From Hetaerina americana (Eukaryota; Arthropoda; Insecta; Odonata; Calopterygidae): a DNA stretch of 64,000 nt. The translations under genes were made by a program, and so were the position numbers. Position 1 is the first letter of the stretch. Every line of letters starts with the position of its first letter. Below, in pieces: positions 37,901 through 48,822 of the stretch. The notes beneath the pieces are model-generated. The model saw nothing but the letters and a program-made list of their open reading frames with translations. It had not been told where the DNA came from and did not search any database. The stretch is taken from positions 13,671,110 to 13,735,109 of the forward strand of contig JAKTNV010000014.1 in assembly GCA_022747635.1 (NCBI GenBank), read 5' to 3'.

Positions 37901-38061
37901 AGGAAGATACGGCAATACACAGAGTCCTTTATTGCCCAATTTATGCTGAGGAAAGACGTGAACTGGAAGCTATCCTTGGATATTTGCATAACGTCCAACA
38001 AATTGGGAAATATCTACACGAGGAACCGATTAGGAAAATATTGGAAAGATTTATCAACTAA
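34981..38061 (+). pseudogene. R1-clade LINE ORF2, endonuclease and RT, broken
   Basis: The start reads I-K-I-G-Q-I-N-L-Q-R-G-K, the usual opening of R1-clade endonucleases, then L-D-I-I-L-T-Q-E-P before a first stop. Later pieces in shifting frames are F-A-A-A-E-I-R-A, I-D-S-N-A-K-N (where an intact copy has G-D-F-N-A-K) and C-S-N-I-D-L-T. The RT keeps Y-R-P-I-T-L-L-P, G-A-P-Q-G-S-I-L-D-P and A-Y-A-D-D-V-V-F near 37,030. The C-terminal zinc region is L-T-G-H-G-E-F-R-S-Y-L ... C-E-C ... H-R-V-L-Y-C-P at 37,815-37,940. At least six stops or frame changes interrupt it. Confidence 0.8.
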
Positions 38062-38225
38062 AGATAAAGTAAGAACAGGGGGAGCAATGGAAAGGAATGG
38101 CATGTAACTCATATTTGGTATTTTGTAAAATTAACAAAATTGTATTGGGGGTTTAAAAATAAGTCACCCCAAAAAACTGAAATTGAAACAATAAATTGCC
38201 CGATTCTGCTTGAACAGGCCCAATT

Positions 38226-40268
38226 ATTAATTATCATTATTGTTATTAGTTTATTTATCAACACTGCCATTGTTCATAAGTAAAGTGTGAAATTTTTACC
38301 AAGCATTTTTTATCCTTCCACATTACAAAGAAATTTTAGAATTATGTCTCCTATATGAACTTCATTTGATATATTTGAGCATAAGAGAATTTCACTAATC
38401 TCAATTCACTTTCTAAAAACATGGTGCATGTCTCATATGAGTACTTCAGCTTGAAATTTGTTGACTAATGTATTTTACTATAACTCTTCTATTTAGCATG
38501 GCTGGTTATGCTTTAATATGAAGATGCTGCGGTCAAGAAATTACAAGAATTTAAAGATGACTGAAAAAAGTACTGATGGAACTGCTATGTAAAAATTACA
38601 GTTGTAAATCTATGGTTGATGATTACATTGTCATGAGGGAGATTGAAAAATGAAATCCTAGAGTATAAAGCAAGACATTCTGGTATATTTTAACTTGAAA
38701 ATAGCCATAAGGATATTGGTGAAATGGAATGAATCTTTAAGATTAACTTTGCTGTACCCAAGACTGTTGAATAACATTAGATATAAAAAAAACAGCAAAT
38801 TCATTGGTCAGCTATTAAGGTGAAATTTTTACAACTTATCATTGCAGTGTGCAGCATGATGTGCTTGTGAGATTGGACATTGCATTAAATGAGCACTCTA
38901 TCTGAACAACATCACATTACTCCAATGGAGATGAGGAAATTGGAACGGAATGAGTCAAGCCTTTCATCTATATTTTACCATTCCTGATACACTGGCCTGA
39001 TTTTACATGTGTTCAACTTAAGGTCACAAACTTTTTTCATCATGAACAGAGATTTTCAAGCTCTCTGTACCTCATCATGTTGCATTCTCAATTAATATAA
39101 TATTTAAAAAATACTTTTGAGACCAAATGTTGATTTAAGGAGTCAATTATTGATAATTGTTAAGTTACCAGTAAAATAAAGAAGATGATCCGGCCTTGCA
39201 ATCATCCTCGTTGGTATGATACATGCCGTACAGAAATCATTCTCAAAAGTATTAAAAAAAAATAACTTTCCCTGCCTCTCTACTCTAGCAGACAAAATAT
39301 TCTTGGTTATCACACATAATCCTTACCTTTATATTGAAAAAGTCACGGAAGTATTGATGAGAATGATAATTTAACAAGAAATAATGATAAGAGCATCATT
39401 GATTAAACCATAATGGGAAAAGAAACTGAACTCTCATTACAATTTCTGAGGGTACCTATTTTGTACATGTGAGCTTTTAAAATTTATTCATAGAAGTAGC
39501 TTATTATGAGAGAAGAAACTAGCATTTTTAGAGTTTTATCTTGAAAATTGAGCCCAGAGGTTGCGGATTCGATTTCTGCCTAGGGAAATGCTTGTGTTTC
39601 CATAAATCCACAACTAAGGATTGCATATCTTCAGAAAGGGAAAAATTTTATAAATCACATCCCCTTTTGCCCCCATGAGTATTGCATCTTCCTCCAGAAA
39701 CACACTGTATATCTTGTCTTTTGATTTTCTGGTTTTGGTGGACACCATGACCAATAAAGCTAATCCAGCATGAATCTAAGCAATTTAATTGGCCATAGCA
39801 CTAACAAAGCACACATCTGGAAATAAGCAATCGGGACCATTGGATTGGTTGACATCACTGGGGGTATTAATAAAAAGTTCTTTTCATCTTCTTCACGTCC
39901 TTTCAAAGTTGTAATGGTAGGTGAAATGACATAACTGATCAGAGAAAGGGAGCCTACAAGCCTCATACGAGCACCCCTGATCAAATTGTACAAAAGACAC
40001 CCCCTGTACCAGCAATTCTTTGAAAAAGTTACTGTTGTAATTTCATCCACATCATTTCGCTAATTATTTGCTCCATGTTAATTGATGCACAAAAAATTGG
40101 ATGTACATTATAAATATATGTTCTAAATGCAAAAAAAACAACAGAACAACTCAAACAAAAACCATATATGACACAATTGTTTGGCATCAAAGAGTATTGA
40201 TACTTGTACACTAGCATAAGACAATAATAAATGTAAATAACAAAATGACAGTCTCTCTAAATTATTAC
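38226..40268 (-). other. Channel intron, nothing recognised
   Basis: This is part of the intron between the exons at 40.3 and 32.4 kb. It is AT-rich and I see no repeat family. The minus frame at 39760-40050 is not supported. Confidence 0.4.
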
Positions 40269-40574
40269 CTGCTCTGTTTGACGATCTAGCTCGTCAAGGG
40301 ACTCTAGTCGAGCAATTGGAGCCTCTGCTATTGCTTGAAAATCCCAAGAGCCGGTTTCGCTTCCTTGCCCCCTTGTGCTGCCTCCAATGCCATCTGCTGC
40401 TTCCCTTCCCTCAGTCATTGATGCTTGCTTGGCATCTGGGTCCTCCTGGCCAGCCTGACGATCCCATTCTATCTGCTCCATTAGCACTACAGGTGCTCCT
40501 TTACTTTGCTGCAGTGAGCTCAGTCCAAATGGTACAAAACTGCCTTTAACTGCACCCCAAGTGGTGGTTGAGCA
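40269..40574 (-). CDS. KCNH (ERG-like) channel, cytoplasmic tail exon
   Basis: 102 codons in phase 0 at both ends. The acceptor is GCATGCACAG|TGC with AG at 40576-40575, and the donor is CAG|GTAATA at 40268. The product runs from C-S-T-T-T-W-G-A-V-K-G to L-D-R-Q-T-E-Q. It is a polar, Gln/Glu/Gly/Ser-rich segment of the channel's disordered C-terminal tail, with a possible short amphipathic stretch A-R-L-E-S-L-D-E-L-D. No domain is recognised on its own. It is assigned to this gene because its phases match the neighbouring exons exactly and its G+C content stands out from the intron. Confidence 0.7.
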
Positions 40575-41221
40575 CTGTGCATGCCCAAATGAATGGAGGA
40601 GAGGTACAGAATAAGCATTTATACAATCACAATTCGGATTCTTATTGAGAATGTATACCTTTTCCTTTAAAATGAACTTGAAAAACATTTAAATGCACTC
40701 TACAAAAATCGTCTGATGCAATCATTGATAAGGAAAGACGTAGACAACACCTCAATGTTATGGACAAAATAACCCCTCCCGCCCAAACCCTGAAAAGAAA
40801 GGATGGGAGGCAAACAAAAGCTTTTAGCAAATGAAAGAAAAATTGGAGAGGAGATGCAAACAACATTTTTGAGCAAGAAAAGACACTTATCCGTACCCTC
40901 CCTCAATTTTTTATGGGGCCAAGTGGTGAAAATACACCATCTGATAGCAAAGTAAAGAGGCTCCCAGTGACTACACCTTAACTTGCCCTCCCTGTGCACT
41001 CGCCATCTGGGATCCCCACTTCTCAAAGCTGCAATTCAATTCCCTTACCCTTTGGAAAAAACTTAAGAAAAATCACATCCTGTGGCATTTACGCATGAGT
41101 TATAATATATTTACTGTCAGGTGAAGGCATTATCATGAGCAAAATATATGTTATAAATTGAATTGCAGCTTTTGATAAAGAAGCTTTGGCATGAATGGGA
41201 ATGCATTAATTTACCTTACCA
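40575..41221 (-). other. Channel intron, nothing recognised
   Basis: Intron sequence between the exons at 41.8 and 40.6 kb. Its overlapping minus frames at 40642-41026 have no support. Confidence 0.4.
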
Positions 41222-41458
41222 ACCAACCACAGTTTTCAACCCAAAGGTCATTTTAATAGGTGGTGGTAGAGATCACTTAGTACTAAGCTCAACTGCATGT
41301 GAAATTCACATATCAGGGTAGAGGGCAATTCCTTCCCAAGAAGACCAGGTAACCCAAAAATCATACAGGTCCGGTGAAACTAAGGGTGCCCAGAAGCATC
41401 ACCTAGAAACAAACCTCGGCCCTCCGGTCATTAGTCCAATGTTGGACTGCCATGTCCC
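41222..41458 (-). repeat. SINE family A, second near-full copy
   Basis: Read on the minus strand, this starts with a decayed tRNA-like head (TGGCAGTCCA, then GGTTTGTTTC where a B box would be). It continues with the family body: GGTTACCTGGTCTTC, ATGTGAATTTCACAT, GAGCTTAGTACTAAGTGA and GACCTTTGGGTTGA. It is more diverged from consensus than the copy at 21.2 kb. It lies in a channel intron. Confidence 0.75.
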
Positions 41459-41824
41459 TTCATTTATTTATACACCTTAAACAACATTTAACTAATATAT
41501 GTGATTTATTTGATAGCTGTAACATTTTTGACAACTAGTGAAATTCACTCTAGTCATCATCCTGAAGTGTAGGCATTGACTGGCTTACCTGCCATGGCAA
41601 TTATTATGTGATATTAACCTCTTATTTTTAGTTTAAACTTTTGGGAAAATGAGAAAAATCACTGAATCACAGTTGCTTCATTCAGTGTGGATACCAGGGG
41701 AATCATGAAAGAATTAAGCCAATAAATGAAGCCGACTATGATTCACTGATTTTGTGGCAGGCTTTAGAAACCCCTGTTTCACTTTTGGCAAATGTGAGCC
41801 CCACAAATGGTAAACAGTGTATAC

Positions 41825-42179
41825 CTGAGTGAGATCAGCTGGTTGAGACATACTTCGAGCTGGTGGGATAGGGCGATCCTTGAGCTCAGGAGACATAGGC
41901 ACTGATGGGCAATGTCTGTGTTGGTGCTGGTGATGGGCATGGGACGGAGGTCGACGCAAACTGTGAGTGGGATGGGAGGTTGAGGGCAACGTGAAGGGCC
42001 TTATAAAACATGGCTGGGTGGGGGTATGGTGGGGGGGATGCAAAGGCATTGGTGTGGCCGAAGGTGGGAGGGAAGAATGGAAGGAGGATGTTATTGGGAA
42101 GTGTGGGGAGGAAGAGGAGGAGAATGGTCCATGGGGGGATGATCCCGTAGCCTCTTCCATGCCTGCCGTGCTACTGGAA
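41825..42179 (-). CDS. KCNH (ERG-like) channel, Ser/Pro/His-rich tail exon
   Basis: 355 bases. The acceptor is CTTGCTTCCAG| with AG at 42181-42180, and the donor is CAG|GTATAC at 41824. It starts with one base that completes an Arg codon from the upstream exon (CG|T) and ends in phase 0. The product, S-S-S-T-A-G-M-E-E-A-T ... Q-P-A-D-L-T-Q, is extremely rich in Ser, Pro and His (P-L-H-P-P-H-H-T-P and S-H-A-H-H-Q-H-Q-H-R-H), so it should be disordered cytoplasmic tail. The exact phase match on both sides is the main evidence. Confidence 0.7.
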
Positions 42180-42837
42180 CTGGAAGCAAGAACACTTGAG
42201 ATGAAGTGGAGGACTCTTCCTCTTAGAAGGGTATTTTCCTATGCAAAAGGTCTGAATCCAAAGTGAAGACAATGCAATTATCATTGTTGTTGATGATGTG
42301 TACCTGACTAGTAAAATACTAAAAATAATAATTACTTTCTGAGTTTCTTTAATTAAACTGCATGTATATCCAATCATTATAGCACTATAACGGGAACATC
42401 AAAATCACAAAGATGTATAATTTTCAATGGCACTAGAAATTATAATGGAAATATTCAAACACAAAGTCACTCATGAGCCTCTTCATAAATTGTATTGCAA
42501 TGTGAATTTATAATAGGTCAATACACAATGATTGATTATTTTAGTTCTCAAAACATAAACTGTATGTAAGCAAGGGTTGTGCGAGACGCGATTACTGCTA
42601 CCAAGGGTATTGATCTCATAATTTTAAAATGCATATGCTGAAAAATATGGAGATCAAATCTACTCAGAAATATCAACTTTAGACATAATTTTATGTTAGT
42701 GTGATCACTTTCAAAGTAAATAAAGACTACTTTTTTTTAACAAATAGAGCCCTAATATCTTTCAAAATATAGAGCCATTGCTGCTTCCTTCCACTAACAA
42801 TTCATTGCTAATACTATTAGTAACCTAACGGTTTAGA

Positions 42838-44115
42838 CAGGCTTTGGATGGACATAACTACCAAATAAATATTTTGAGATTCCAAACAAAACACAATCCA
42901 GCAATCTTCTCTAAATCAAATCCCTCTTCATCTCTGTGTACTTCCTCCCTTCATCCCGCCCAATATCCCTATCCTGTTCCTGCCCTTACCTCGTTTGCCA
43001 AACATTCTCCCCTCTATTACAGTCTTCAACATCCCACTGCTGGTCAATACCCCCTTCATCCATTTTTCTTGCCTCCTTATGATTTCTCCTGACAAACCCC
43101 TATCCTCGCCCATTATACCTAGTACTTCCTGATTTGTTTTCCTTTCAGTCCATTTCACCTTCTCCATCCTTCTTCACACTCACATTTCAAAAGCCTCCAA
43201 TCTACTTCTATCATCTTGCTTCAGTGACCTTATTCAGCACCGTTCTCAACTAGACTCCATATTAAAGTTTTGGCGAGTCTTGTCTTAACATCCTTACTCA
43301 ATATCTCCGTTGTAATCTCCCCCCTCCTTGAGAAAGCCTCTTTCCCAAGTGCAATTATTCTCCTTAGGTTCCTACTACTTTAACCATGTTGGGCCAAAAC
43401 ACTTCTGAGTTACGTAAACTATTCCACCTGCTGTAGTTTTTGCCTTCCTATTTTAACGTTTAGCTTAGCCTTTTTCTTTCTGGAAAATCGCATGATCTTT
43501 GTTTTATTTTCATTGATTTTTATCCCGTATCCATCCCACTGAATTTCCAATACACTCAGCAGTACTTGTAACCCCTTGGCTGATTGAAAAACTAGAGACT
43601 AGTCATAAGCAAACCTAAATGATTTTACGAATTCCCCTCCGACTTTCATACCTACCTCCAGTTCTTTCCATGCCTCTTTAATCATTTCCTCCACATTTTT
43701 TCAACAGCACAGGGGAAAATGAACAGCCCTGCCTTACACCTATTTCTAACTTTGCCTATCCAGACTCTGTTCCATGCTTGTACCTGAGGAGTCTGAGACA
43801 TGTACAGGTTGTGGATTAGCCTCCTGTCCCTCCAATAAATTCCTATTTTCTGCAATATGCTCATTACTTTTTCCCAATCCAGTCTATGAAATGTCTTTTC
43901 AAAATCTATTAAACATGCAAATATGTCCTGATTGTATTCCATATTCCTCTTGATTTTTGATCTCATAACAGCAGTGGCATTGCGTGTGCCTCTCCCCTTC
44001 TAAAACTCAAAGTGATCATCCTCTATGTAATCACTTGCCTTGCTCTCTATCCTTTTGTTAACGATCCTGAGAACCCCATTAGCTGCATGTACTTTGCTCT
44101 AACTAAAAATCTTCA
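42838..44115 (-). mobile_element. RTE-like LINE, copy B
   Basis: The minus strand covers more of the RT than copy A. It starts with I-V-N-K-R-I-E-S-K, then the palm block F-A-C-L-I-D-F-E-K-T-F-H-R-L-D-W-E-K (43,900-43,840) and R-R-L-I-H-N-L-Y-M-S-Q-T. The C-terminal part shares L-K-T-V-I-E-G-R-M-F-G-K-R-G-K with copy A. Several stops and frame changes are present. No clear tail or target duplication is seen. It occupies most of the channel intron between the exons at 44.3 and 42.2 kb. Confidence 0.75.
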
Positions 44116-44256
44116 AGTTTTGGACAATGCTACAAAAATCTTAACAAGTAATACTTCTCAATGGCTGGCTGCAAATTAAGCAAATCATTGAGACAATATA
44201 TAACATTGATAAAAATATATGTATTTAAAAATGGGAAATAAAAGTAGAATCCATAC

Positions 44257-44393
44257 CGAAAGGTCTGATGAGGTGTACCACTTCTCTCAAGGCGTGGCTG
44301 ACATGAACTACTCTGAGGAGTACTAGAACTTCGCGTCAGGTGCCGATCCCTTGGGAGACGTGACGTTGTATTTGAGGCACTGTCGGGTGGGGA
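44257..44393 (-). CDS. KCNH (ERG-like) channel, Ser/Arg-rich tail exon
   Basis: 137 bases from S-P-P-D-S-A-S-N to H-Q-T-F-R. The acceptor AG is at 44395-44394 (ACAG|TCC), and the donor is CG|GTATGG at 44256. It enters in phase 0 from the 53.2-kb exon and leaves with two bases of an Arg codon, completed at 42179. It contains R-L-P-R-D-R-H-L-T-R-S-S-S-T-P, basic and Ser-rich, with R-S-S-S-T resembling a basophilic kinase site (inference). No domain is present. The flanking introns are 8.8 and 2.1 kb. Confidence 0.7.
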
Positions 44394-44475
44394 CTGTCAG
44401 AAAATTCAATGAAACATTAGAGTTCTTTCTAAGGACATACATTTATTTATTGAACACCATATGCAGAAAAAAATA

Positions 44476-44477
<2 letters not shown>

Positions 44478-44553
<76 letters not shown>
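44478..44553. repeat. (TA)n microsatellite at the end of Penelope-like element 2
   Basis: About 76 bases of pure TA directly follow the 3' end of Penelope-like element 2 (minus orientation) and lie about 85 bases upstream of the exon acceptor at 44395. Confidence 0.95.
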
Positions 44554-44556
<3 letters not shown>

Positions 44557-44633
44557 GTATAACACTTAGCACTAGTGGACACAGACAAAAACACAGAAAC
44601 ACACAAAAAAAAGAGACTCACTATTTTTCGAAT

Positions 44634-44662
44634 TTTCGGTGGTCGTTGCCACCTTTATCAAG
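44634..44662 (-). ncRNA. Degenerate hammerhead-like motif
   Basis: On the minus strand CTTGATAAA stands where the CTGATGA box should be. It is followed by a perfect 5-bp stem GGTGG-CAACGA-CCACC and GAAA. The stem-GAAA part is intact but the first box has changes, and helix III and helix I are unclear. It is in the same relative place as the hammerhead of element 1, so it is probably a decayed ribozyme. Confidence 0.35.
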
Positions 44663-44835
44663 GAAGAGAGGGACAGAACTGAAGGGAATACGAGGGCTGG
44701 AGCGATGGATGGAAGGGGAAGGTGGGGAGGGAATTCCGAAGGGACGGGTTTGGAGGGGCAGCGTTAGAAGGGTGGGGAAAATGTAGAAGGTGATGGGGGT
44801 GGAAGGGGGATGAAAATATAATTAGAGCAGGGTAA

Positions 44836-45430
44836 TTAGTGCCTAATATTGATTCCTGGCCAGTTCCAGGACTCCAAAAGCCAGATGAAGGATTGCTCTA
44901 GTGTTTTCAGTTTCAGAGGAGGATCAGAGGGTGGGAGGGATGCTATGATGGATACACTATAGCATTTATCAAAGGGAGTGTTGTGTTCGGAGGCGTGTTT
45001 GGGGATAGGGAGCATGTCAGTTAAGGAAGAGTTTTTGCATGAGGCTCGGTGGTTGTTGATTCTGATATTGAGGGGTGTGGTGGTTTGCCCAATATAATAG
45101 GCAGGGCAAAGTTGGCACTTCAGAAGGTACACTACATTGCTAGAAGTGCAAGTAGAGGAGGGAATTGGTGGGAGAGAGTTAAAAAGCGGGTGGGAGAGGG
45201 ATGGGATATTGGTTTTGAAAATAGGGCATGTTTTACATCTGGGTTTATTGCATGGCGTTGGAGTGGTTTTAGGACGGGTTGGGGATTTAAGGAGTGGATT
45301 TGTTGATTTGAGGAGATCGGATAGGTTGGCGGGGCGTTTGAAAGTAACTGAGGGGCATTTGGGAAAAAGGTTGGCGGTGGCATTATGATTTTTTAGGATA
45401 GGGTAGAGGTCTTTCAGGATTGATCATATA
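44836..45430 (-). pseudogene. Penelope-like element 2 linker finger and GIY-YIG domain
   Basis: The minus frame is open from just after a TGA near 45,423. It reads I-L-K-D-L-Y-P-I-L-K-N, V-T-F-K-R-P-A-N-L-S-D-L-L, then the Cys finger C-N-K-P-R-C-K-T-C-P, and finally V-V-Y-L-L-K-C-Q-L-C-P-A-Y-Y-I-G-Q-T, the GIY-YIG core with its C-x2-C pair. I-R-I-N-N-H-R follows as the conserved Arg/His helix. This is the nuclease that makes the first nick at insertion (family knowledge). Confidence 0.8.
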
Positions 45431-46590
45431 GATTCTAAGCCCGGGAAGTATGTTGTGCAAATTGAGAGAGGGTGGGGTTCCGCGGTGGAGGAAGGTTTGG
45501 GAGTACGCATGTTTTCGGATTCTTTTGTTCAGGAGGGATTCGGGATAACCTCTTTTGAGGAGGGAACAGTGTAGACTTGAAAGGAAATAATCAAGAGAAT
45601 CAGGGTCACTACAAATTCTGTGTGCTCTTGTGGATAGGGAGTAAGGAATGGAGCGTTTTGTGTGATATGGGTGGCAACTATTGTAGTGTAAGTATTGCTG
45701 TTTGTTTGTGGGTTTAATATGTACAGAGGTGTGAAATGTTTGGTTTCTTAATGTAACATTTACATCCAGGAAGATGATTTGGGAGGAGGAAACTGCATAA
45801 CTGAAGGAAATAGAGGACGAAGCATTGAGGTCGGAAATGAAAGCTTTCAGGGAATCGGTACCATGTGGCCAGAGGAGGAAGATATCATCGATGTATCTGA
45901 GCCACAATAGAGGTTTCAGTGGTTGTTTTGACAGGAATTTCTTCTCTGCAAGACCAAGAAAGAGGTTTGCATAGGAAGGGCTGAACCTGCTACCCATGGC
46001 ACAGCCCTTGATTTGTAAGAAGAATTTGTCGTTAAAGGAAAAGGAGTTGCGGGTGAGGATGAACTCGGAAAGACTAAGGAGAAAATCTGTGCTGGGTATG
46101 TGTGGCTCAGGGCGTTGGGAGAGGTAATGTTTGAGAGCGGAGAGACCTTCTGAGTGGGGAATCGTTGTGTATAGGGATGTTGCATCTACGGAGGCCATAA
46201 TGATCTCAGTATCTGGAGGGAGGGAGGTTGATTTTAGCCTTTCCAGGAAATGGTAAGAATCTTTGGTGTGTGACGGTAGGGAATGGACTATCGGTTGGAG
46301 ATAGTGGTCTACAAATGCAGAGATTCTTTCAGTTGGGGAGTGACGGGAGGATAAAATCGGACGACCGGGATTCCCAGGCTTGTGAATCTTTGGAAGGATA
46401 TAGAAATGAGGGGTGCGTGGGTGGGGAGGGGAGAGGAGGTCCAGGTCTGAAGGAGATAGACCCTCATTTGGCCCATTGGACACGAGAAATTCAATAAGTT
46501 CCTTCTGAAGTGCGGGGTTTGGGTCTTCGGGGATTTGCCGGTATGCGCACGTATCCGAGAGTTGCCTGTCAACCTCCCCGAAGTCAAAAT
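45383..46590 (-). pseudogene. Penelope-like element 2 reverse transcriptase
   Basis: The minus frame is open from 46,590 and lacks its N-terminus. It runs from R-Q-L-S-D-T-C-A-Y-R through P-H-F-Y-I-L-P-K-I-H-K-P-G, V-D-A-T-S-L-Y-T-T-I-P and G-C-A-M-G-S-R-F-S-P. The catalytic box is L-R-Y-I-D-D-I-F-L-L-W-P, then F-L-D-V-N-V-T. The RT core appears intact. The frame then shifts near 45,460: the expected T-T-Y-F-P-G-L continues in another frame, followed by a stop. RT and nuclease therefore cannot be made as one protein from this copy. Confidence 0.85.
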
Positions 46591-46599
46591 CCTATGCTC

Positions 46600-48430
46600 A
46601 GATGCTGCACCCCTCCAAGCAGCCTGGGCAATACCAGCTTTGGATATTACAACTATTAACCATTTTGCAAAGATAAATCTATTTCAGAGGCAGAAGTGTT
46701 AGCTACCACAGGTATGGAAGTAAGACACACTTACCAAGTTACATGTAACTTTACTAATATTAGTATGTATGTATTTGGATAATAAGGCAGTTATTCATTC
46801 TTTATGAAGAGTAAAATTTCTTGTTTTCTATCTTAATGAAATTGTACTGCTCCATTTAAAAGTAATAAAGGGTAAGTCACATTAGGTGACCTGATGGCAC
46901 ATTTCCTCCAATGGCAATTGGGATGTGTGGTGGTCCCACACTGTCCTGCCTTGTTATGCCAGCTTGGCTGCTGATTTTTCAGCATCTGGGTTGGTATTTG
47001 GGTGGAATGAAGCCTGGTATAGCAGTTGGCTGTATCAGGAATAGGGTATGGGGATTTCCCCAGAATAATAAGTACAATAGTAATAAAGAATACAGCTTAA
47101 TACAAAATATAGCATGAAGTCATGAAAGTAATATTATTTTAAAAATAGCTTTAAAAGATTACTAAAGAAGGCTGCCCTATAACATTGAAACATGAAATCA
47201 AACGTATTTGATATGCTTTATGGCAACTATAATGAGATATTTTATTTTTTTATCGGATCAGGCCATCTCTGTTGGCTCACATGTTCTTAGGATGCTAATA
47301 AGCCACCTCTGGCCTGCCTGCATATTTCCCAGGCTCCAAACCATAATTTACATGAAACCCATATTAAATCTGAATGGGAATTTAAAGTATGGCCTAATTT
47401 AAATGGGATTAAATAGGCGTGTCAATCAATTAATATCTATTGACAACAAGTGCCCCATTATCAGATGAGTGAATTATCCCCTCAAGAAGCTGGGTTAGAA
47501 AAATGGGTAGGTGAATTTGATTTTCAAGGGTATCAGCTAAAAGATTCCTGCTTGAGTGCAGATTAGAGGAGACTGAATATGAAGTACTTAGTATGTAAGG
47601 ATGTGAGTGCAACAATTTGGATGACAGTTCATGTTTTTATTTTGATGCATTTAAAAAGGCACTGCTAATCAAGATGAGAGCTGGATACTGTTTGATGTAA
47701 ACATTTTCCTCAGTCATTAGGACTGACTTGGTTGAAAACTAATTTAAAAGAAGACTGGCAATAGATAAAGGATATTGTAGATTTACGTTTCATCTCAATG
47801 CCAGCTTTCATGAATCATTTCTTTAATAAAACTTGTGTCATGCAGCCATGTCTTAAGAGATGGTTATCTCAAGGGAGGAAGTGCTCATCTTTGTAACTAC
47901 AGAGTTGAATAAGTCTGTCAATAATCCTTGTCTTTTCATCTGCCATGGAACTGCAATTAAAAGAACTTGGTCAGCCTTTGCTACATTCTATCTGTAAAAA
48001 AATATAATAGTGTTCATTCTCAAGTGTTAAGCATATATTATTTCATTGGTTCCAGAGACAAACATTCACATGAAATAGTTAGAAAAACCTTCTAAACCAG
48101 TTTTTTAAGTCTTCTGGAGAGCTAAAATATGTATTATAATGCATTGAGTATTATTTTTGCATGAGTAAACATTTCCATTAATAAAATTTATGTTGTGCAC
48201 TGTAGGGAAACTCATGGCTAACTTTATGATTGAATATTAAAATTATGATAAAGATTCTCCTTTGTAATTTCTCATCTTATGAGATGGATTACTTCCTTTG
48301 CTGTTTTTCCTGAATTTCATCTGATGTGTGTGATTATACAAGTGCATTGCAAAATCAGGGAGATTGGAATGGGATAAGAATCAATAATAATAAATGAAAG
48401 CAACAAGAATCTCAAGAAGGGCTGAATATA
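46600..48430 (-). other. Channel intron, nothing recognised
   Basis: Mostly AT-rich. A GC-richer patch at 46,900-47,060 has a 68-codon plus frame, but no motif or splice pattern I can support. Confidence 0.35.
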
Positions 48431-48436
48431 ATCATT

Positions 48437-48748
48437 AAAGATGTATTCATTCTTCTTCCGGAAATTTCCGTCGCGTAGGTGAGTTGATGGACAACTGTTT
48501 TGCCCCCAGTCCTGGAGGCATCTTCAGGTTGAAGTGATTTGCATTGCAATTTGGCCGCTATATATAGGAGACGCTGGCTGGTTGGGAGCTCTCTGATTGG
48601 CTCTCTCTTGGTGGCCAATGGGAATCAACTTTTTCCATGTGGGAGCCAGAGTGTAGCCGTCCTCACGGTTGAAATTGTTTGGATTCTTCATTATTTCAAC
48701 TGCTTCTCTTATCAGTCTCGGGAAATAATACCCTTCTCTTGCCAGCAC
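48437..48748 (-). repeat. Inverted 5' copy of the Penelope 3' terminus (left arm)
   Basis: On the minus strand this reads the C-terminal nuclease codons L-A-R-E-G-Y-Y-F, then the 3' non-coding region with CCTATATATAGCGGCCAAAT and the hammerhead-like CTGAAGA...GGGGGCAAAA segment. It differs from the right arm at roughly one base in twenty. In this arm the codon after R-E-A-V is GAA, where the right arm has the stop TAA. Confidence 0.85.
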
Positions 48749-48822
48749 TCTTCACATCATTATAGGAGTCGAAGTTGCAATGCAGAAGCTACCTAAGCAT
48801 CTAGCCAACGAGATAAGGGAAG

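Larger units (their letters stand above)
34025..38225 (+). mobile_element. R1-clade LINE, decayed but nearly full-length
   Basis: Order on the plus strand: ORF1 remnant (about 34,040-34,991) with C-terminal CCHC zinc knuckles; ORF2 from an ATG at 34981 that overlaps the ORF1 stop by 11 bases; R1-type endonuclease (to ~35,800); reverse transcriptase (about 36,280-37,200); and the C-terminal region with its H/C zinc motif to the stop at 38061. A 3' region of ~160 bases follows. Many stops and frameshifts make it inactive. It sits in the last intron of the channel gene in antisense orientation. Confidence 0.85.
44555..46596 (-). mobile_element. Penelope-like element 2, 5'-truncated and broken
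   Basis: Minus strand: RT from 46,590 to about 45,460, then a frame change, then a linker with a Cys finger and a GIY-YIG domain to 44836. The non-coding 3' region carries a degenerate hammerhead-like motif at 44662-44634 and ends in (TA)n. The sequence is unrelated at base level to the other two Penelope-like elements. The 5' end is truncated near 46,596, where the reading frame meets a stop. It lies in a channel intron in sense orientation. Confidence 0.85.

Noticed and set aside
45916..46587. Extra frames on both strands over Penelope-like element 2
   Set aside because: Shadows of the RT frame; they carry no RT motifs.
46911..47117. 68-codon frame in a GC-richer patch
   Set aside because: No family motif, and phase evidence shows the channel exons on either side join without it.
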